Shown here in pieces: positions 11,080 through 24,400 of a DNA stretch of 64,000 nt. Both the position numbers and the translations under genes were made by a program. The notes beneath the pieces are model-generated. The model saw only the letters and a program-made list of their open reading frames with translations. It was not told the origin of the DNA and made no database searches. Each line of letters starts with the position of its first letter. The stretch's first letter is position 1. This stretch comes from Cerioporus squamosus (lineage: Eukaryota > Basidiomycota > Agaricomycetes > Polyporales > Polyporaceae), in contig JABYQS010000151.1 of assembly GCA_022592435.1 (NCBI GenBank), positions 29,033 through 93,032 on the forward strand. Direction: 5' to 3'.

Positions 11080-13618
11080 GTTCCACGAGCTGGATGATAT
11101 CATTGTGGTCGCGCAGTTGTCAGTGAGCCTTTTTCCACTGCCTATGAGATCACATTTCTTAACTCCATAGCAGGTCGAGGCCACTGATTACCGGTTAGGA
11201 TCCCCGAACGCCCTGGGAACTTGGAAGCAGACAATTCCCGCCCATCGTACCACTCGTTCCCGTGCTCATCGCTATATACTCACTGCTCCCCTCCCGCCGG
11301 GCCCATATGTATGCGTGTACGCTTCGCCTTCCGTCTCCAAGCTACTTCCTTCCCATCGTGACACGTCGCACTGGATCATCAAGTCTTCCTCTTTTCTACC
11401 ACGCGGTCTTTCCGTGCATTTCTCCAGTCTCTCCTCATGGCTGGTACACTATCTTCGGCTGCGGCGAGAACCGAAAGTCGGCCGCTCGGACCTGCTCGTT
11501 AAGCGATGCCAAAACCTCGGACACTACCCCCGTTGACCGCCTTCCTGCGTGTCCGCATGGACGCTTTTGCGCTCGCGTACGGACTACTGCTCTTCGTGCC
11601 CCTTTGACTCACAACACGCAACCCTAAATATAGAATCGAGTCGCAGATATACAAGCAATCGGCCCCGGCATCTCGCGTCCTGCAGGCGCGTGGTGCGCTG
11701 CCGGAAACGCGTTCCCCTCCTGTCGCGGCTGCACTGTGTCGTTAACGCGCCGCGACCCCCGCCTCCAGCTCCAGGGCCATGTGCTACCAGGGGTTCCATA
11801 ACGCTGCCTCGTGTCCGAGCACGTTTCGACGCTGTGCACTTGTATCTCCATCGGACCATCCTGCCGTCTCGGGAAGCGAGTTGTCACCCGCCATCTCAGC
11901 TGGACGCCGAGCTCACACCCATCACCAGCAGTCCGAGGGAGTTTAAAGGCCTCTCGGTGTACTGTCATCTTCCTCGGCTCGGTTCGGGCACGATCCTTGA
12001 AGACCAACGCAGCGCCATGCATGCTTCGGGGTCCACTCTTCCAAGACACCCCCCCCCCTTCCGCCGCAAGCGTCTCTGTCCGCGGTTGACAGATGCGCAA
12101 GAACCACCCAATTTGTGGTTTCCTTCTCCTCACCCACACGGCGAGCGACGCGCGCTCGACCGGTCCCTCACTGTCGCGGCTCCTTCTAGTCGGGGATCTT
12201 CGCCTTCTGCGCAGCCCGCATCTGCCTCAGCATCCGGTGTCCTCGGTCCCGCGCGTCTTCCGCACCAATGCTCCCGGTTCCGAACGCCCTCCGCCGTCTG
12301 CTGTCTTCGCACACGCGGACTACGTAGCCCATGCCAGTAGGCATGCCGCAGACAGAGAGGTCCGGGGTCCCACCGCAAAGGCTTAATCAAGGCTGTGCAC
12401 TTGTATGACCTTGTGGGAGCATAAGTACGCAGGGGAACAACTCGAAGGGTCCGCCCGCCCGGGGACGCACGACCATATGCATCTGCCAGTCCCATCTCTG
12501 CTAGCTCCGCCCGCGGCATCTGATTCTCGTTATGCCGGCGTTTCTGCTGCTGGGACGAAGTGGCAGGGGGAGCATGTGGGTGGGAGCGGCGGCGGGACAT
12601 CGTTCACGCGTCCGGGTCCGCGAGGCGTTCGTGTTCGCAGCGCCTCGAGCTTCTCAGCAAGCGTTAGATCTGCGCACAAAGCACACGGCACTGCCGCGCT
12701 GATATAGGCGACTACCGCAGCGAGATTGCGACGGGAAGATGGAAGATTGCATACTTATGCATTATGGCCCGGGACGAAGGTAATCGGGTGATGTATTCAC
12801 TAATTCAGAGCCGGGATACCGTACTTGGCGCCGCTGGAAGTTGTTCACGACCATTCCGAGCCATTCCTGGGCGTTGGCGTGGTTAATTGGCAAGATATGG
12901 TCAGACTATGATCCTCGCTCGGAGCGCTGCATGACGGGGAAGACGCTGTCGGGGGCTGTCTGCGGTCTGATAGGCGCATGTATGTGGTTTCATGTGGTGG
13001 TGTACTTGCACGCCCGTTCCGTAGAGTACAAGGCCAGCTGTATCCAAATCCGTTCCGTACCATTCAGAGGTTTGAAAGTTTGAGTTTGGACTTGCGCGCA
13101 AACGGAGATTACATTGTGGGTGCCTACGTATCTGCGATCTTGTTGTGTATTACTTTACAATGACGTTGGAAAATTGCGGCAAACGTTCGTCTATCTCGAG
13201 GCATGTGCGAATGAAACGGATATTGCTGAATGAGGAGACGCGAGAGAAACAGTAAGAGTATAGAGGAGGAGAGGAGAGGAGTATGTAACTATGTACGGAG
13301 AGGAGAGATTCGCTCTGGTTCGGAAGCTACAGGATACAACATGTTGCAGCAACGACAGCTATGACACAAGAACAGGGATCACGTTTCGTGGTAGACGGCG
13401 AAGCGTCAAAGACTAGGGAATTGACTTGGGACTTGATCAGAGACGAAGGGGGCAAGAGAGAGGCGAGACGATGAAAGCTGGATGGAGCTTCGTACCCAAA
13501 AAATACGAATAATGCACGAGAGACAAGAGCGTGACGCAAGAGCGACGAAAGCCGTGTCCAAGGAGTCCAAGGCCCACAAGCGACTACTCGATATCCACCT
13601 GTTCACATATTTCCACCG
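11080..13618. other. 2.5-kb interval without a supported gene
   Basis: Several open frames of 100-260 codons exist on both strands, but they overlap each other, are Arg/Pro/Ser-rich as expected of GC-rich noncoding DNA, and show no motif or intron-linked continuation. Short purine-rich GAGGAGAGGAGAGGAG repeats lie near 13266-13300. Confidence 0.5.
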
Positions 13619-16600
13619 TCACTGCTGGCTCGACGGGGGCATGTTACCTGCACGCACGCCATCCGTCAGCTACCAAACCGCATCGACGACGCAGCGACGC
13701 AAACTCACCAAACATCGAGTACTGGTCCTGCACATACATGCTCCCCGGGTGCCCATGTGCGTGAGCATGCGGATGCGCGTGCGCGTGCGCCTGGTGGTCG
13801 CCCCCAGCATGTGCATGCGCATGCCCCGCGCCGCCCATCTCGCCCATGACCGGCACCCCATACGTCGTCTCCATCTGCCCCAGCGCCGAGTAGTCGTTCC
13901 AGAACGCCGGGTACCGCTGCCCGTGCCCGTGCCCGTGGCCCCCGCTGCGCTCCGAGCCCCGGCCCAAGCCCGCCGAGTCGACGAGCCCCGTGCTGTACTG
14001 CTGTGGGAGCACCGACGTCGACAGGCTCCCGCCTCCATAGCTCGACAGCGCCGGCTCCCCCGTCGGCGTGGGCCACCGGTCGTAGCTCGACTGCAGGTAC
14101 CCCGAGGACGAGCTCCCCTGCGACATCGCGTCCATGTTCAGCGTGTAGCTCTGCTGGGCGTGGCTCGGCGGCGGGCTCGCCTGCGGGACGATCGACGCGT
14201 AGCTCTGTTGTTGTTGAGGCTGCTGCTGCTGTTGCTGTTGTGGCTGGCGGTAGACGGCCTGCGAGTCTTGTGGTGGTGCGACCATCCGCGTCCGGTCCGT
14301 GACCGTCACGTCCTGCACATCGACGTCCTCCCGGTCGGCGGGGTCCTCCGCAGCGCGCTTGTTCCTGGGCTCCGACACCGCGCTGCGCAGCGCAGGGACC
14401 TCCGACGGCGGCCGCTCCAGCTGGGCCTTCGCGCCCGTCAGGAGCTCGAGAGCGCGCCAAGCGCTGGGCCAAACGACGCTCATGCGCTTCAAGACGTCCA
14501 TGACCTTCTCGAGGCCCCTGTGTGCTTGCGGATCGTCCGAGTACGTGCGGACTGGAAGCAGGAAAAGAAAAGAAGCATCGTGAGACACCGTCATCTGACT
14601 CTGATAGGACGCGTTCCGGGAACTTACGACTGGCAACGTGCATGATGGCAGCGGTGAAAACGTAGTAGCACAAGAACACCGACGCGCGGCTGATGCAGAA
14701 GTGCTCGCAATAAACAGAGACTGCGCATGTCGTGAACCAGAAAAAGACCAGAGTCAATAAAAACACCACGGACGCATATAGCCATAGAAAGGAAGTACGC
14801 ACCAATAGACGTGATGTGGTTCGCCGCCTGCACGCACATGTCGTAGTGTTGACGTGATTTGGCACGAATCTCCGCGTCCTTCGCAGAAGACGCACTCGGC
14901 GATAGCCTGCAGGAAGCAAATAAAGTACAATGAGTCTGGCAAATCCTCTCAGCCAAACGTGCACGGTAACTTACGGCTTGCTCGAGTCAGGGATATGACG
15001 GATGCTGCAGCGGCGATCAGTAATCAGGGCAAAGATGTACCAGCGACACGAAGATAGGGACTTACAACGGCCGGTGCAGCAGAAGCACGGTGCACCAGTA
15101 CTGCATGTGGAGTGTCAGAATATGGGGCGGAGGGGGCGGGTTCTTGGGCGACGCAGGGTCGTAGCGCAAGGGCTCCGGCAGCTCGAGCAGCCACTTCGTG
15201 AGCTGGCTGTCCAACCGCGCAAGCTCGCCCGGCCTGTTCGACGAGGGCTTGATCGAGTAAATCGCCTGGCAGATCTCACTGATGACGATAGCTACCACCC
15301 TTGTCAGCAACACTGTCCAGAACCAGCTCAAGAAAGTAGCAACACTCACAAAGCTTCGCCGACTCGTTGAAGCACGAGAGCACCCGCCCCGGAACGGGCG
15401 CAACCTCCGGCAAGCCCGCCTCCGCCGCATCCACGCCCGGCGCCGGATGCGGCATCCACAGCTCGCCATCCTCCGCCTGCTCCACCGCGGGCAGCTCCGT
15501 GTCAAAGTCGCGCTCGCAGATCGCGACCGGCCTCCCAATGTACGTGCACACGTACTTGTCCATCACGACGCACCCGTACCAGATCCGCCTGCGCTCCTGC
15601 AGCTCCGCCTTGCTGAACAGCGTGCGCCCGACGGACGACGTCCACTTCTCCGCACTCTTGTGCAGCCCGAGGTCCTGCGCCATGCGCACCGCCATCCCGA
15701 TGTAGAGCCACGCCTGCGCCATCGCCCCGATCCCGATCTCGCGGTAGCCGAGCAGCAGGAGCGACTGGCAGGTGCTCGGCCGGCTCTGCGCGTACGTGCG
15801 GTCGAGGATCACCTTGGCGTCTTCCATGTAGTCGTCGCCCGCTGTCCACATCGTGCCGTCTTCAGGGGGCGGGACGTCGGCGGTGCTCGCTGAGTATCGT
15901 GCGGCGAGGGAGAACATGGCGAGCAGCAGGAGGGTCGGTACGCGTCGTCTTCTCGGGCCGAGAGGCGAAGTCGAGGAGATAGGCGAGGCGGCATCGGAGT
16001 ATCCAGATTCTGTAGAGTAGGGCGAGTCCGTCGAGAGGTTGCTACACCATAGTTTGGTCCGTTAATCAGGGCCGTGCAGTGGAAGTGGATATATGCACTC
16101 ACCCCTTGCGCCAGTCGTCCATGAAAGAAGGCTTGTGTACAATAGGGAGCACCGGGTGCACATATGTGAAATAAAGCTCCAGGAGCAGCTCCTGGGTGTT
16201 CAGATCGGGCAGTCGAGGGACGAACTCGTCGGACTGGCGTCGCTGGCTGTTCCGGACAGCTGGGGGCAGCGGAGGCCATACTCTCGCCTTCGGGAACCGC
16301 CTGTACGCGCAGAACGCCGTCAGCCAGCCTACAAAAAGCATTGGAAAATCGCTGAGGACGCACCAAAGCCCACCTTCGCCCCGACCGTCCCGCCTCTCCT
16401 TCACGCCCAACAAATGCAACCCGCTCATCTTCCCGTGGTACCGCACCTGCTCGTCCTCGTTGATGCTCAGCTGCCCGACCGCAACCGCAATCTCGTCCTC
16501 CCCGCTCTCCGTCGTGTCCTCCGTGCTCATGCTCTCGTCCTCTGCCTGCGCTGCGGCGAGCGCGAAGACGTCGACGAGGGCGACGGGTGCACGAGGTCGC

Positions 16601-18489
16601 CCAGCTCGATCGGCTCTTCTAACCGCCGGCGCTGTCGTCTCGAGTCCCCGTCGCTCTTCGCCCGGCTGCTCGACGACGCGCCAGCCGACTTCGACGTCGT
16701 GGACGGGCGCGAGCCCGACCCGTGCTCGTCCTCGACGTCCTCTGCTGGCGGTATGCGCGACGCAACCTGGTCGTCTGGGAGCAGCGTGTTGCGCGACGCC
16801 GCAACGGAGTTCAAACGCTTGATCACCTGGTCCTGCCACTCGTTCGACGGGCTGTTTCGGGTTGCGGACCGGCGTGAGCTCAAGCCATGCATACGGACAC
16901 ACAGGAGCAGGTGAAACACTTACTGTGTCGCATGCACTGCATTGCTGTCGCCCTCGCGCTGTTCTGGAGGCGCTCTTGCGCGGCTGGTCGGAGCCTCTGC
17001 TCCGCGGCTGCGACCCTTGTACCCGTATGGCGAGTTGTCCACGCGGTTGATGATCTCCTTGGCGAGCGGGTCCTAGGATGGCACCGTGAGCAAGCTCTGT
17101 ACATCACGAATATCAGGATTGGGTGGGTGTACGCGCCGAATAGGTGCGTTTCGGTGGATGTATGCGGGCGTTTTCCGCATATATACGCGTCCAAAGGTAG
17201 GTATCAACTCAGAGAGTGCACAGAAGCGCGTCCGAACGGCTATTGCTGCCTCAACGCGTCATGGCGTGCTCCGAGAGACACCGGGTGACCTACCTCCACG
17301 CGACGCGGAACCCACCACAGACAAAGGCAGATATATCGCAACAGCAGGAAAATCGTGACTCACCTCGGCAAGATCCTCCAGCACACTCTTCGCTCGGCTG
17401 TCCTTGCTGCTGAGGAGGATGCCGATGAGGGCCTCGGTCTGGTGGAGACGCGCCTCAATCGCGTCGATGTAGCCTTTGGGCGGCCCGCGTTTACGTGATG
17501 GTCCGAGGAAGGTGCATTCTGTTTCAAAACGGCGGTCAGTACGCGAGACAGCGCGACAAGACACGAGAGAACGGAGACAAGGGGCGAGCGCAGGGTCGGT
17601 TCAGTTACGCGCTGAATGCACAGACAGAAGCGGGCGCCGAGGGGAGGCGCGCACGCGGAACAGAACCACAAAGAGCACAGGGGGAAGCAGAGAGCCGAAG
17701 GGGGGCAGCGGACAGACACTCACGGGTTCCCAGCATGACACAGTTCCGACAGGGCTCCTGGGGGCTGCCCCGCTCGCACTTGCACTTGCTCTTCCGGCAC
17801 TGGTCGCAGGCCTTGCTGCTGCGCCGCCGGATCTGCTTGTCCGCGGCGCTGCTGCCCTTGCCGCCTCCGCTGCCGGCGTACGAGCCAAGACCGAGGCCGC
17901 CCATTCCGCTGCTGGGGAGGTCGCCGAGCTCGTCGCCGCCCTCGTCCTCGTACTCCTCCGCGAGCGTGAGCGCATGCTGGTGGCTTTGTCCGTTTACCGG
18001 AGAGACGGGGGACGGGATCGGGTAGCGCTCGACGCCGCCATAGGGCTGGTGCGACTGCTGGGAGTGGGCGTACGAGGTCGAGGCGGAGGAGGAGGAGGGC
18101 CAGTTTTGGTGAGACATGAAGGTGAATGGGGTCGAGGGGGTGGTGGACGGAGAGGCACTCTGGGAGAAGTCCGCGCCGAAGCGGAAGAGCGGGAGCTGCT
18201 GAGAGGATGATGATGGTTTTACGTGATGGTGGTCGTAGGAGGTGAGTGAGGAGACGGGGGGGAGGTCGGCGGACTCCTCGACCTTGATGGGTATCTGCGA
18301 GTGGTGCAGATGCGGGTAGGACGGCTTCGGGTAGTGTGTCGGGGGATGCTGGGAGCTGTGCTGGCTGGAGTGGGAGGGCGGGGGCTGCTGTGGCTGGGGC
18401 GTGTGCTGCTGCTGTGGCGGATGCTGGCTGGAGAAGGCATAGCGGATGGGGTAGTTCGAGTATGAGCCGTGGGTGGGCGAATAGGTCAT
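13619..18489 (-). CDS. Zn2Cys6 transcription factor with Fungal_trans domain
   Basis: A nuclear regulator split by about ten introns. The ATG at 18489 is used; the upstream in-frame codon at 18576 is GTG. After a long Ser/Gln/His/Pro-rich region comes a binuclear zinc cluster, CDQCRKSKCKCERG then PCRNC, spacing C-x2-C-x6-C-x8-C-x2-C-x6-C with the last Cys in the next exon. RKRGPPKGYIDAIEARLHQ follows as linker and dimerisation helix, a feature shared with XlnR-type regulators. The middle-homology domain starts at ELYFTYVHPVLPIVHKPSF near 16130 and continues with YREIGIGAMAQAWLYIGMA and RRRIWYGCVVMDKYV. The C-terminus is Gln-rich, then strongly His/Ala-rich, and a final small exon encodes NMPPSSQQ. 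Near 16560 either a 47-nt intron with a weak donor or a frameshift must be assumed. A role in carbohydrate-enzyme control is only inferred. Confidence 0.8.
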
Positions 18490-21400
18490 TATGCGGGGAG
18501 TGCGGTAGCGGTGGGTGTAGGTATTAAGCGGGGGCAGGTACGGTATCGCAGGCGGCGGGTCGAGAGAAGAAAGCACGGGCGAGGCAGGCGCGGGGGCAGG
18601 GAGAAGTAGTGGCGGGCGTCACAGCAGCTTGGTCAGATTGGGTGGGCAGCGGAAGATCGAGGACTCGGAGGCTCACCCGACAGAAAAGGATATGTTCGCG
18701 CAACTCCGCGTTTGCAGACAAACGGCGGGCGAACGAAAATTTACGGGTTCCGGGGTCTGCTCCGGCGCACGACCGTGACGGTGACGCGTACGCGGGGAGG
18801 GCAGGGCACGCACTCACCGCGTTCCACTCGACGGCCGACGTGGCTGAGGCTCGCGCTGCCCGCCTTGGCCAGTGACAGCGTCCGCCGCCCGCGTCCTCTC
18901 GTCACACTCCGCCCCACCGACCGTCGGTTCCGCAATCGCGATCGCAGATCTCCCGCGCCCCGGCTACTGCGCGCCCGTGTCCGTCGGCGCTAAGGTCGTC
19001 CGAGTCGTCGTGTGTCCAGCCCAGGCTCGCGCTCGCAGGCAGACGGTGGGGAGTCCAGCAGCGTTCGGTGCGGCCGTGCGCCATGGCCAGCTGCACTATC
19101 GTCCGCCTCAGGATGGCCTCGCTTACTCTGCGCGAACCTACGCTCACGTGCGCCCTCCCTTTGGCCGTTTCTTCCCAGGCGCACGCTCGAGCTCGTTCTC
19201 CTCCTTTCTCGCTCTCCGCTCATGGCTGTACGGCCCTCTGAACCCTCCCCAGCTGCGCTCCAAGGCCCATTCAGAAATTTGCAGCCTACGTGGCCCTCGC
19301 TGCAAACTTCGCGCAGTCTGAGTGTCCCCGACCGGGACCCTCGAATCTGCATTCAGCACCGTTTCTCCCGCGACACCCCACGCTCTCGGGCGCCCCCGGA
19401 CCGCTCGCAGGCAAGTAAGCGTTCCCCTTGCGTCCTTTGGGATCGCATAGCACCAGATCGCCCCAAATCTCGCCTCCCGCCAGCCCAGAAGATCGCGATA
19501 ATCGCCGCGCACGCATGGTGCGCACTCCTTGAAACCGCACTAACGCTCGTCCTCCTCCGCTCTGTTCGCCCTCCGGATGTCCTGGATTTGGCTCGTACCG
19601 CCGGCACAATGCACATCGTGCTGACTGAGGTCGGGCGGGACGGCAGGCGCATTGCACGGCGGGCCCACTCGCGTCCGCAGGCGTCCGCCCCCTGGGCGCC
19701 CGTCGGTCAGCACTGCAGGATGGTCGGTCCGATCCATTCCTGCTGCGCACAAAAGACCTCTCGTGCGCCACCGACGTCGTCTTGGCGGCTTTCTCCACGT
19801 CTGCGAGCCGTGCTACCACTAGTACTGTCCAGTAAGTACGCCTTGAGCACACCGGTACCCCATACATAATGGTGTACAGCCATGAGACGGGGCCATTGCC
19901 CTAGTGCCATCTGGGGAGATCCAGCCCAAATCTTTGCGAAGGTTGTCAGAAGCCGGTCCCAAGTCCCCTCCCCACACCGCTGCTTTTAACCCCGTATGGA
20001 CCCTCCGATGCCGTCTTCTCGAGCGTCCTCGGCAGCCCGATATGGCGTTGCGACCCTGATGTCGGCACAGCCCCTGGGCCCTGAGCTGCAGGTACACTGG
20101 CAATGGCATAGCGCAGACTCGGCCACTATGTCCGCGCAGAGCGATCGTTCGACTCGCTGCACCTTACGAAGGTACTTACACTCTAGACAGCACGCGCATG
20201 TCATAGATCCTATAGGGGTAAGTATCGAGGGTGCTCATCAAGGTAAATCGGCAGCGTTCCTTGGAACAAGTCCTTATCTGATAATTCTGCTCGCCCCTCC
20301 TGATCGCTCTCCAATCTAGCCTCACCAAAGCAGACCAAAGCTCTTGGCTTTGGGGTTCGCGTTGGATTCCTGGAACTTTGCGATTGGAACGTCTCGACGG
20401 ACTCCCGCCTCTCCACCCGACGTTCGAACATTCCGTCAGCGCGATCCATGGGCGAATGAGTCCGAACTTCGAAGAGCAGCTGCACAGACGGAAGTCCGAC
20501 GCTGACACTGACACTGGCAGACCCTCCAGAAGCAGCCACACGTGGCCACCGAACGCTCTCGTCTCTGGCAACCGACGACAACACGCTCGCTCGCTCGTCG
20601 CAGTCCGGATATTAGCTCGACGGCGCCCGGGCCCCGCGCACGGTGACGATGGCGACACATGCGCGCAACTAAGTACGTATAAGTACGGCAGTTGCACATG
20701 GACCATGGCGCGCCTTCCCGAAATCCGTTCCCAAGCCAAGCATCTCGTCGCTCGTTTTACGGCACCCATGACTGAACCTCGCGACGACAGTCGTCAGCGG
20801 CCAGCCGCCAGCTTGTCGAGACAGCTCGGCGCGTCGCCCACGGGCCACCGTGCTCTGGAGTGACTCTGCCGACGCCGTTTGTCGTTAGCACTTTGGCGGC
20901 GGTCTCACGAGTCGCCGGTAAGTACTACGCGGTCTCGGTCGCCTAGCATTTTGTTTCGTCTCAGGTGCCGTGCGACGTGGCGGGGCGCGTAAGTAAGTAA
21001 GTACATACTACTGTAGTCTGTGCGCACAGTCGAGATCGATCGCACCGCGTCCAAAGCCTCTGGAGTCTTCCAACTTTCGTTTGAGTTGGAGCCGAGCCAG
21101 AGCGTCACGCGAGTCCCATGTGCCTGCAAAGCCTACAAGAGCTCCATAAATCATCGCACTAGACTTATGTACACTTACCTCCACTGTCCAGGCGCAGAGA
21201 TCCGCGGCTCGCCGTGTTCAGCGCATGCACGCACGCACCAGAACGAATCCGTCGTCCGTCGCCCGCGCGATCGCGTACGGAAGCAGCCGACGGGGCCTGC
21301 GTGCCTTGCGAAAACCACTGATCTTGATCCTCGCCGCTCGGCTCGCGACTCGCGAGCTCGCTCGCGCTGCAGTTGCCCACGCCGAACGCGCCCTCGGTTC

Positions 21401-24400
21401 CACGGAAGGCGCGGAGCGCGCGATCGATGGGCGCACCCGCCCCGATCCGGTATCATTCGCTGCCAGTAGTAGTGCCAGTGCGCGTGGGGCGCCATGTGCG
21501 TCGACGTTGACGTCGAGTGTGACCACGCCGAGCCCGCCTGACCCCGAGGTGCTGCGGGCGCGGCCGCAACGTCTGTTGGGCACACCGCACCACGCGCGAA
21601 GATCATCGTCCGAATCCGCCCGCGCGACCATGGCTCTGTCATCCTGATCATCCTGAGGAACAGGTCATGTCACGCTTAGTCACAAAATACGAAGCTCTCA
21701 GGGCCACTTACGAAGCTGAGTCCGTCGGCCGTTCGGTGCCTCCGACGTCGGGACCTGCTCTCTGGGTCCCCAGGGACTCCTGCACTCCACCAGCATGCAC
21801 ACTGCGCAGACGAAAAGAACCCCGAGCTCGAACTCTTCTCGTCCGTCCGAGAGCGCGTCATGCGGAGTCACCGGTCAGGCCAGCGCAAACTGAATAGACT
21901 TGACAGTGTGCACCGCCCGAAAAGCCTTGTTGACATGTTGACAGGGCATCTGCATCGAAGCCCGAGAATTGTCACCGAAATGTCTAGCTTCCGGGGAACG
22001 CCGATGGGATGCAGTGCCCAGGATCCGTTCCATTGGAGGCAGTGCGGGACCCTCGTGGCGCTTCCCATTCAGTCGCGAAAAGTTCAAGTTGGAGTTGGGA
22101 AGTCGTTGGGATCGAGTTTTGGGAAGTCGCATCTCGGACTCGGGGATCCACTTGGTCAGCCAGGACGCAGTTTGTGCCCCTCCGGTCGAGAATTTTCATG
22201 GAGGCAGAGCGTGCATCTTCATCATAAATTTCACCGCAGCAGGCTGCAATTTGAGACTAGAGTTTTCGTTCGTGAAAATGAAGCCGGTGAACGGCCCCGG
22301 GAGGGTCTCGGAGATAGTGAGGCACAGAATTGCTTCATATACCACAGCAGAAGAACGATGTCCGAGGGCGCCGGCCAGCCGGCCAGACATTTCGCGGGCC
22401 CCGGATGCTTTCCAACTGCTCCGACGGGGCAAGTCTCAGTCAGTCTAGCAATGTAGGTGCAATACGCAGCAGTCCCAGTCGGACGTCGGACTTCGGTGCA
22501 CTGGGGCCTGGGGCCGGTGTGTCAATGTCCGATGTCAGGAGGGTGCGAAAGGATGCTCCTTGGGTGGTCTGACTCCTTGGCCAAGCTCATGGAACCGCGA
22601 AGTGGTTGCGAAAGGAAGCCTGAAGCGCAAGACAGACTACGGCACGCGCAGCCGCACCGCACGCATGGCCGCTGCGCTTGCGTCCTTCTGGCAGGAGCTC
22701 GTCGCCGGTCGGTCGCTACAGATGCGATCTGTCAACGCGAGGCGGCGAGCTAGTGCCCGAGCCGGACTAGAACGCGCGTGTCGGGGGCAGTAGCGGTCAC
22801 CAGTGACGGTGATGTGCCAGCAGTGATGGTGTGTGCGCACGGCGAGTTTCGACTGTCGAGTCGAGTGTCCACTGTCGAACCCCAAACCATCACCACGGCG
22901 GACGCTGCGGATGGTCGCGGAGGGTAACGCACCGGTGCGAATAGCGCGACAGGTTGACCGTTCGTACCTGGCTGCCATGCGTGTACGTGAAAGTCTTCAG
23001 GCCCAAACACGCTGCGGCTGCGTTCGCATTGAGAGACAGTCCTCTGAGTCTCGAGCTGGGGCGAGCTCGACTCGGGAATCCTCGACGGCGGGAGGCGCCT
23101 TAAGTGAGTGAGTAAGTATGGTCAACCCGGCGGCGCCCACAGATCCCGACCCATTTCCGTGTCTCAAGCGGCCCCACCGCATCGGTAACTTTGTGATGAC
23201 GGGGTCAACAAATTTTACCCGGTGCAACTTGCAAGCGAGGAGGAGGAGGAGGCCGGAGGAGGAGGCTGCAAGTGCAACACGCGATCGTCCACATCTGGGT
23301 ACGTAGCGGTCAGGTCCTCGTTCTGACTCCTGCACGCTCGCCCAACGGTAGAGTTTGACAGATACGAGGAACGACGAAGCCTTCTCTGCGGCCCTGACCG
23401 ACTTCAATTTTTTTTTCGCAGCGGAGCGCCATGGACACGAGGCCGAGGAGGCACGACATTGCCAATACGCCTCTCAACCCTCGAAAAGTCTTGCATACAG
23501 GGACGCAACGGCGCGACCAGATTACAGTCCATCTCGTCGTGACGCGGAGAGAAATCTTCGCGAAGCGACGGTGCAAGCGACGCGCCGACGTGGAAGTGGA
23601 GGGCGTGGTTCAGTAATATGTACATACATATGCAGCGGGAGACAGACACCGACACCCGAACCAAGCAAGAACTTGGGGGAAAGGCAAAGTCGACCGCGGC
23701 TCACGGGACGAGTCTTCCGAATCTTGGAGCGTTTGCGGACAGCATGCTGCGCATTGGAAGGAAACAGAGTTTCGAGCGGGCTGGTGTGGGTCCGACGTCG
23801 GAGCGGACGTTGGAGCCGCGAGGGCAGGCGCAGCGGTGTCGTGAGAGCATCAGGACACCGTACGGCAGACGTCGCGAGCCAGACGAGGGGGCAGAGAGAG
23901 GAGACGTAAGGGCATACACGTACGAGGAACGGGGGAGCAGTGGTGACCGGCCGCGGATGTCGTACAGGGTGCTTCTCCCGTCGGGGCGAGCGCTGAACGG
24001 TGTCCAGGACGGCGCGTTGGAGTTCCCGCGTTGGAGTGCTTGGCCGACGTAGCGAGTGTGTTCGGTGCCGCACAGAGATGAGGACGTACAAAGAAGGGTC
24101 CGGCTCGGACGACGGCGAGAGCAAGGTCGCGGGACCAGTGCACGTAGAGGTTGTTGGGCACCAAGGGCGAGAAGGCCGGGGGTCCGACCACCTGGCTCGT
24201 TAGACGTAAGATGACTATGCAGAGCGGGAGAAGGAGGAGAGACCTGCGCACCTCAGAGTCAATGCAACTGCTATGCTTGTGCGGGGCCGGGAGCAGTGAG
24301 AGGGCACCGTTCTAGGAACATGGCGACGTGTGTTTCCGAGTATGGCGACGGTGCGAGCCACGGTCCCACTCGAGGCCTGAGAACGGCAGACGTAGCGGAC

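Noticed and set aside
11549..12340. A 263-codon plus-strand frame
   Set aside because: Arg- and Cys-scattered composition, no motif, overlapped by antisense frames of similar length.
13705..14964. A 419-codon minus-strand frame
   Set aside because: It is in a different frame from the transcription factor exons on the same strand and spans their introns; composition is that of a shadow frame.
19012..19869. A 285-codon plus-strand frame
   Set aside because: Arg/Ser/Pro-rich, heavily overlapped by antisense frames, no motif; typical of GC-rich noncoding sequence.
21860..22456. A 198-codon plus-strand frame
   Set aside because: No recognisable domain, no intron-linked continuation, and it overlaps equally long frames in other phases.
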